Under the pieces are notes generated by a model. It was not told where the DNA came from, searched no databases, and saw nothing but the letters and a program-made list of their open reading frames with translations. A stretch of DNA of 64,000 nt from the NCBI GenBank assembly GCA_025617745.1, contig CM046853.1:57187233-57251232 (forward strand). Direction: 5' to 3'. How positions within the stretch are numbered: position 1 is the stretch's first letter; every line of letters begins with the position of its first letter. Source of the stretch: Heliocidaris erythrogramma. Its lineage: Eukaryota; Echinodermata; Echinoidea; Camarodonta; Echinometridae. Shown here in pieces: positions 58,262 through 64,000 of the stretch. A program made the position numbers and the translations under genes.

Positions 58262-59090
58262 GGGTAATGAATCGATGCGGAGGCAGTTTCTTTTAATGGT
58301 CTGTCATCTTGTTGTTCTTTATTCAGTTACTCAGTGCTTTTCAATGTTCCATAAAAGGGGATTTTACAATGATTTTACCCAAGTTCAATACAGGTAAAAC
58401 AACGATATCCTCCGTGTTTCCATGATAACCTGTACCGAAGCTTTCGATCTGTACTTGACATTCATCAATCCATCCATGTGTCAAGAAATGAACCTCTTGA
58501 ACTTTTTTTTTTTTACTGCTACAAAACTCGATAAATGAGATAGAGACAAATGTAAAATTATATTTTAACTTTATTATTCAAGGTTTACTTTTTTTGATTT
58601 TCTGTCTTTAGTGGCACGTTTGGAAATATAAATCATACACTATGGTGAATTGATCAGATAAACATACATAAATAAACTCATCTTATAAAAATAATGACGA
58701 TCCATCTTTCATGTATAAGCCTATAATCGTCTGCCCTCTGCTGGACGTCACGCCGACTCGGCCCCTCAATAGCCTCCGCCAATAGCGCCGTCCCCAGTTA
58801 GAGTCCCTCGGAGCCTCTCTTTGGTTAATATCATCGATGGGTCTCGGATCGAGATAGAGTTCCTCTCATGCGAGAACGGTGTAACGGGCAGTTGGAACTC
58901 TCATCTCGTGAAGAAGAATTACCCCCAGAAAAACGTACTTCTGCCCCAAGTGATGTGTGACATATTGACTAGCTTAAAAGTGTTCTCCCTGAGTATGAAC
59001 TTTGAACTTTTATTTGATTAATGGTGCCTCAGCTGCTAGGGCTATTTGCACCAAACCTTACATTATAAAAGAAAATTAAATCACACTGAT
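58262..59090. other. No gene recognised
   Basis: Non-coding. The frame at 58821-59021 (66 codons) has no known motif. CTGCCCTCTGCTGGACGTCA near 58732 resembles a MITE end, but no partner was found. Confidence 0.45.
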
Positions 59091-59099
59091 CATTTATAA

Positions 59100-62000
59100 A
59101 CTCTGCGCAAAGTTTTATCAAATTCTTAGAAGTTATCCAAAAAAAAACTCTTTAAAAATTAAAAATACCTTACAACTAAAACATTTTCTTCTCATACAAT
59201 ACAAATTTATACCACACATGCGACTCACAATTTCATCACCCACCACAACCTCCCAGCATTACCCGGTATAGGCGCGGTGACCTCATGCCGCTCCGTTTAC
59301 CAACAATTTAAGGGGCTAGCCCAGTCAGCTATCAACTCACAGGAGCTCTAGCAATCGAGGCCACCAGGCCCAAACACGAGCAGCCAATGAGGCAAGGGGG
59401 CAATTTCAATGCGAATCCACACAGCAGCAACTATAAATCAACTTTACACTCCTCAACAAACTCCATCACCGCTTTAAAGAGGGCCTTTCCCCCAAGCAAA
59501 GAACGAAGATTACATTCACTTATTCCTATAGAATTCAGTTTTGTTTGCAGTTTTATTCTCTGAATTCGATATTATTTGCATTCTAATAAAAAGTGACCAA
59601 CTGTATCGGGCTTTAAACATACCTCACAAACCATTGTGGTGTTTTTTTAATCTGGTATTGAAAGAATTTCAAGGATTTACCTGAACCCATACGAAGACGA
59701 TGGAAAATTACCTCACTTTTCCTATTACCACCCCATTTGCTTTGTTTAAACTTTACATTGGGTTCTATGTCTTTCAGAGTATTTCGTTTATATTTATTCC
59801 AGTGTTGTTGCCATTCAACTTTTAGTTTCAATTTAGTGGCATGTTTTATTTCATTTAGATTCAACTTAATGTGCAAATCAACACGACTTTTATTAGCAGC
59901 TTGTTTAGCAATACTATCATCATTCTCATTACCAGCTACACCACAATGGCTTGGAACCCAGTCAAAATGAACATCAATTCCCTGATTACCAATAGAACAG
60001 AGGATAAGTTTAATGTCACAGATAATAGGATTATTCGTCTGATTGTGTGATAATGCTTGTAACGCACTCATTGAATCACTAAAAATACATACAGCAGTAG
60101 GTTCCACCTCCGAAACCCAAATTAAAGCCATATAAATAGCTGCTAATTCAGCCGAAAAAATAGAAGTCTGTGGAAGTAACTTATAACCATGGGAATACTT
60201 ATACAGTGGAACACAGAAACCACAGCCAACTTTTCCATGGACAGGGTCAACCGAACCATCTGTATATATATGAAGATAAGAAAACCATTTCTCATTAATA
60301 TTCTGAATAGCATTGTTTCTATTAATATACTCGTTCTGCACACCAACGGCCAATGACTTGATGGAAAAGTGAACATTAGTTTTAAAATAATACCAATATG
60401 GAAAAACAGAACGGACACGATCAGTGAGATCAAGATCAGAAATATTACCACGAAAACCAAAGGGAATGCGGCCTTTCTTATTCCACTTTTCTTCAAAGTA
60501 ATGCTTCTGCCAGCAATCTTCAAGTAAAATATGACATGGATGATCTGTATTACTTCTAATCAATTCTGAATAAATATTGCACAAGTATTTGCAGGTTAAC
60601 TGAAGCGGGGGTTCTCCACACTCTATTTGTAATTTCGTTAGTGATGTCAGACATAACGCCCCGGTACAAATCTTAAGAGCTTTATACTGAATTCCATTTA
60701 ACATATTCTTAACAGAATCAGAGGCAGAGTCAAATGCTTCACAACCATACTCAAGAACTGGTCGTATTAAAGCTCTATATATGTTAAGGAGGGAAGTACA
60801 GTTCGCACGCCATTTACAACCAGCAATACAACGCAAAAGATTGATTTTTACTTTACATCGATCTAAAATATACTTAATATGGGTACTCCATGTTAATCTG
60901 GAATCAAAAATCAAACCAAGAAATTTAGCAGACTTTTTAAATTCTATATCTTTATCGGACATCTTATTTAACTGACCCTTCAAAGAAAACATTACTGCAA
61001 CTGATTTTTTAGCAGAAAGTTTAAATCCCCATTGCCTACACCACTTGGAGATACAATCAAGGTCTGATTGGAGATGTTTATTCAATAAATTAGTATTTCT
61101 ATGAGTTTTCCATAGTGCAATATCGTCAGCAAATTGACATATTTTAGCATGAGATATATGTTTATATAAATCATGTACAGATATATTAAATAATATTGGA
61201 CTAATGACACTACCTTGTGGCACTAAGTTTTCTACAATTTTAGTATTTGATAATGTACCATGAACCTTGACTCTAATAGTCCTATCTGACAGGAAATCAT
61301 TAATCCGTTTAATTATATGCCCGCCTAAACCAAACTCTTGTAATTTTATCAACACCCCTTTTCTCCATACCATATCATAAGCCTTCTCTAGATCGAGAAA
61401 TATAGCCAAGGTACTTTCCCTATTGGCGAAACCAGTTTGGATCGAAGATTCCAAGTGTACTAAATGATCTATCGTTCTACGACCTTTACGAAAGCCACTT
61501 TGATTACCATTAATAAAACCATTAATTTCAAGGAACCAGTCTAACCTGCTTGTTATCATACGTTCCATAACTTTGCACAAAGTGGCCGTTAATGAAATTG
61601 GCCTATATGAAATGGGATCAAAGGGATCCCTACCTGGCTTAAAAACGGCTTCCTTCCACTGACTAGGACATTCACCTCTTTTCCATATTTCATTTAGTAT
61701 AACTAGTAAAATTTGACGAGTGGTATGTGGAAGCTCTTTCAGAATATTAGCCCCAATACCATCAGCGCCCGGAGTAGTACATTAAGCTGTAGAAATGGCA
61801 TCATCAAGTTCTGTTATTGTAAAATAATCATTAATTGGCGTATCATTTCCTTTATTGCTAATAATGAAATCATCTTCAGCTTTCCTTTTAACTTGCTGAA
61901 AAACCTCCTCGTAATTTTTTGTACTACTTGTATTACTAAAAGTATCCACCAGCATATTTGCCTTTTCTTCATTTGAAACTGCAATATTTGTGCCCTTAGT

Positions 62001-62315
62001 TAAACAAGGGATAGACTTAAAAGAACGTGAATGCGAAATACTCTTAACCCTATCCCAAATACATTTAGTAGATGTTTGTGGATTAATAGTAGCACAAAAA
62101 TCCTGCCAACTTGTACGCTTAGTTTGATTAACTACACGACGACAAACTGCTTTTTTCTTCTTATATTCAATATAATCTTTTGGAAGTCTTGTTCGTCGAA
62201 CAGTTCTAAGGGCGTGTCTCTTTTCCTTTACTGCTTGTTCACATGCAGCATTCCACCAGATTACAGGATGTTTCTTTTTAATAGAGGGATTAGTTTTTGG
62301 AATAGAGTTATTTAG
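59100..62315 (-). mobile_element. Second RNase H-bearing LINE, 5'-truncated
   Basis: The minus-strand element lacks gag and endonuclease. Its coding part is 59595-62312 and a 3' UTR probably runs to about 59100. The 5' boundary is set where the open frame ends and GC-rich DNA begins. It is less decayed than most LINEs here. Confidence 0.8.
59613..62312 (-). pseudogene. LINE ORF2: RT and RNase H, nearly open
   Basis: One frame is open from about 62312 to 59613 except for a single TAA at 61782-61784. Blocks in order: the post-endonuclease linker (KHPVIWWNAACEQAVKEK), SYRPISLTATLCKVMERM, QSGFRKGRRTIDHL, FLDLEKAYDMVW, LVPQGSVISPILFNI, ICQFADDIALW (Asp pair), FLGLIFDSRLTW, RPVLEYGCEAF, ALKICTGAL, then RNase H (YTDGSVD, SAELAAIYMAL, FSDSMSALQAL, NENDDSIAKQA, where an Asp is retained). 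A frameshift in an A7 run at about 59645 hides the last codons, which in another frame give C-x2-C-x8-H-x4-C. The longest single ORF is 655 codons from the ATG at 61580. Confidence 0.92.
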
Positions 62316-62545
62316 GCTTCTTACGGAAAGTTTTTACATCGGCGGGCCCTCGGCGGCGCCGATTGATTCGGCGCACCTGCGGCCCGGCTTTGTTCTCAAC
62401 ACGCCGACTGAGCGATGCGGCGGAAGTTCTATTCATCTCGTTTAGCAGGTGGATCGCCGTAAATAGCCCGCACTGACATTGTTGGATAGTTTTTGAGATC
62501 GCGGTTGTTGAATACCCCCCTCTAGTGTTTGGTTTAAGCATATGC
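62316..62545 (-). other. GC-rich unknown segment
   Basis: A 77-codon minus-strand frame (62541-62308) rich in Arg (RRINRRRRGPADVK) lies in a GC- and CpG-rich patch next to the LINE's 5' edge. I do not recognise it. It could be a LINE 5' UTR piece, an exon fragment or an unrelated insertion. Confidence 0.3.
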
Positions 62546-63180
62546 TAGAGCCAAATTAATACATGAAAAATACGGCGAACAGCGACGACTTTATTGGATA
62601 CATGTCAACTGGTATATTTATTATTTTACTTCTGTTAAATATCTAGTACTAGTGTTTATGGTTATAGTTATGCTATTAAAAGATGCCGACATCTTAATTG
62701 TTCAAAAGGAGGCAGTGCAACACTCATGAATAGAAAATAATATAATTATATAGTATGTCGAGTAATTCCCTGCTTTAAAAGAGTTATTTCAAATGAAATG
62801 AAATCACTAATACAACAGCCATGAGTTCCTTCTTCTTCTTAACTATTTTATGTTTCTTCTTTCTTTTTACCATAAAATATTACGAACAAAAAGAGGGTGA
62901 ATGTATTTTTTCGTTTGGTGGTATTCCCTCGGATTACACAAAACTAAATAAGCTATGAAGAAATAGGTACTAGAAAATCTAATTTGATTAATTACTTATC
63001 TAAATTTATGACCAAATATTTACTATTCTGCCTTGATGCTGATATATTTTTGTAAAATATTAATGTAATCGTTGGCCATGTACAGCGCGTTCGTTTCATT
63101 GTGTATTAAAGTTTTATACCGCTCATGACGCTTTCGCATTATGGCGGAGATATTATTGTTATTGACGGCTTAATCTATGC
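62546..63180. other. No gene recognised
   Basis: AT-rich DNA with no visible feature. Confidence 0.5.
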
Positions 63181-63356
63181 CTGGGGTGTTTCATAATAAA
63201 AGCTGTTCGTAAAGTTACGAATGACTTTACGAACAACTGGAACATGTTCTTGGGTGCTATACTAATCAGATTCTCAATCATTTAGTACAAAAACTGACCA
63301 CCAGTCGTGCGTAAAGTCGTGCGTAACTTACGAACTGCTTTATGAAATACCCCCAG
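63181..63356. mobile_element. 176-bp palindromic MITE
   Basis: CTGGGGTGTTTCATAA-AAAGC-GTTCGTAA on the left is inverted on the right as TTACGAACTGCTTTATGAAATACCCCCAG. Extra CGTAAAGT words lie in the arms. No coding capacity. Flanking ATG on the right and ATGC on the left suggest a 3-bp target duplication, which is uncertain. Confidence 0.85.
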
Positions 63357-63810
63357 ATGAAGTTGAATTTTACTATTTAGATATTTATCTATTCTAATAA
63401 GCCAGTTCGGGGTTAGCGCATGGTACAAATGACCCCAAATATCCACAGATATTTTAGACATGGAGGGTCCCTTTATGTGCACTTCAGAAAAATACCTCTG
63501 GGAGTGATAGAGGTGCCTCATGAATAGCTTTTGTTTCCCCCTTTAAAAGGAATACTTCCACCTGGATATCATGGAATGCACCATTAGTGCATAATTGAAT
63601 AATGATTACATGACATTCATGAGCACATATCGAATATTAGTGTCAGTGGGTTTTAGAAATTTGGTACAGATGACCTTTATCTGCTCATGCTCAGATTGCA
63701 TCCCCGAAATGGCTTATTATGAAAAATTTGATCTAATCCAATCAAGTTTAACGTTTACAGTAGCTTATAAGAACATTTGTTTGTGTTTGATAACAAATGT
63801 TATTCGTTTC
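63357..63810. other. No gene recognised
   Basis: Non-coding, nothing recognised. Confidence 0.5.
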
Positions 63811-64000
63811 AGTGGCATATCTACGGGAGGAGGGGGGGGGGGATGGGAGGTGGCACGTACCCCAGCCGCGCCTTTTTTTTTGTACACAACTGTTTAGCCA
63901 TATCGCGGAAAAATTTGTTCCATTGCCCGTGCTGAAATATTGAAGACAGAAATACATAAAGAGAGAGAAGAGGATAGATTAAGGGGAAACAAAAGAACTA
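63811..64000. repeat. hAT-like MITE end and minisatellite start
   Basis: AGTGGCATATCTACGGGAGG with a G-run at 63812-63842 is a hAT-like end. From about 63940, AGAAATACATAAAGAGAGAG and AGGATAGATTAAGGGGAAAC match the minisatellite at 46050-46345 and run off the window. Confidence 0.6.

Noticed and set aside
62316-62545. Ribosomal RNA fragment
   Set aside because: GC-rich, but no block that I could match to conserved 18S or 28S sequence.

Overview
The window looks like repeat-dense, AT-rich nuclear DNA of an invertebrate animal. It holds one split gene with GT-AG introns inside a thick layer of non-LTR retrotransposons (LINEs), tRNA-derived SINEs, short palindromic DNA transposons (MITEs) and minisatellites. 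There is no operon structure and no prokaryotic or viral coding. A foldback transposon with 15-bp tandem repeats in its arms, several TTAA and TA MITE families and an invertebrate-style cathepsin L make an echinoderm, perhaps sea-urchin-like, the best guess. This is inference, not proof.

The only convincing host gene is a cathepsin L-like cysteine protease on the + strand. Five exons are visible: 25501-25659, 26058-26282, 35369-35534, 48370-48478 and 49381-49480. Spliced, they give exactly 253 codons including the stop. They encode the end of the propeptide and the whole mature protease, with Gln19, Cys25, His and Asn catalytic residues present. The signal peptide and most of the propeptide were not found in the window. 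Two introns of 9.1 and 12.8 kb are filled with mobile elements.

Layout. 1-9 kb: LINE and Tc1/mariner remnants, minisatellite, perfect palindromes, a CpG/ACGT-rich island and a 600-bp TTAA MITE. 9.2-19.1 kb: a large inverted-repeat structure with about 1.35-kb arms, each carrying four RFX X-box-like motifs, around a spacer with a four-copy 194-bp tandem repeat. 20-25 kb: a MITE, then a LINE broken by a SINE and by a composite palindromic element that carries outward-facing tRNA-like units. 25.5-49.5 kb: the protease gene. Its introns hold a CR1-type LINE tail, a CR1/L2-type LINE (29.7-34.5 kb), a broken LINE, an L1/Tx1-like fragment, nested MITEs with tRNA-like cores, possible SRP-RNA-derived fragments, a polypyrimidine array and a 4-kb foldback element (43.7-47.7 kb). 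49.8-62.3 kb: nested LINEs on the - strand. A near full-length I-type element (gag, endonuclease, RT, RNase H) with a 12-bp target duplication sits inside an older LINE, followed by a second RNase H-bearing LINE. 62.3-64 kb: GC-rich unknown DNA, a small MITE and repeat fragments.

The strongest candidates for something new are the palindromic elements carrying divergent Pol III-type tRNA-like units with adjacent T-run terminators (23.3-24.8 kb and 57.5-58.3 kb), the X-box-bearing inverted repeat, and the foldback element.
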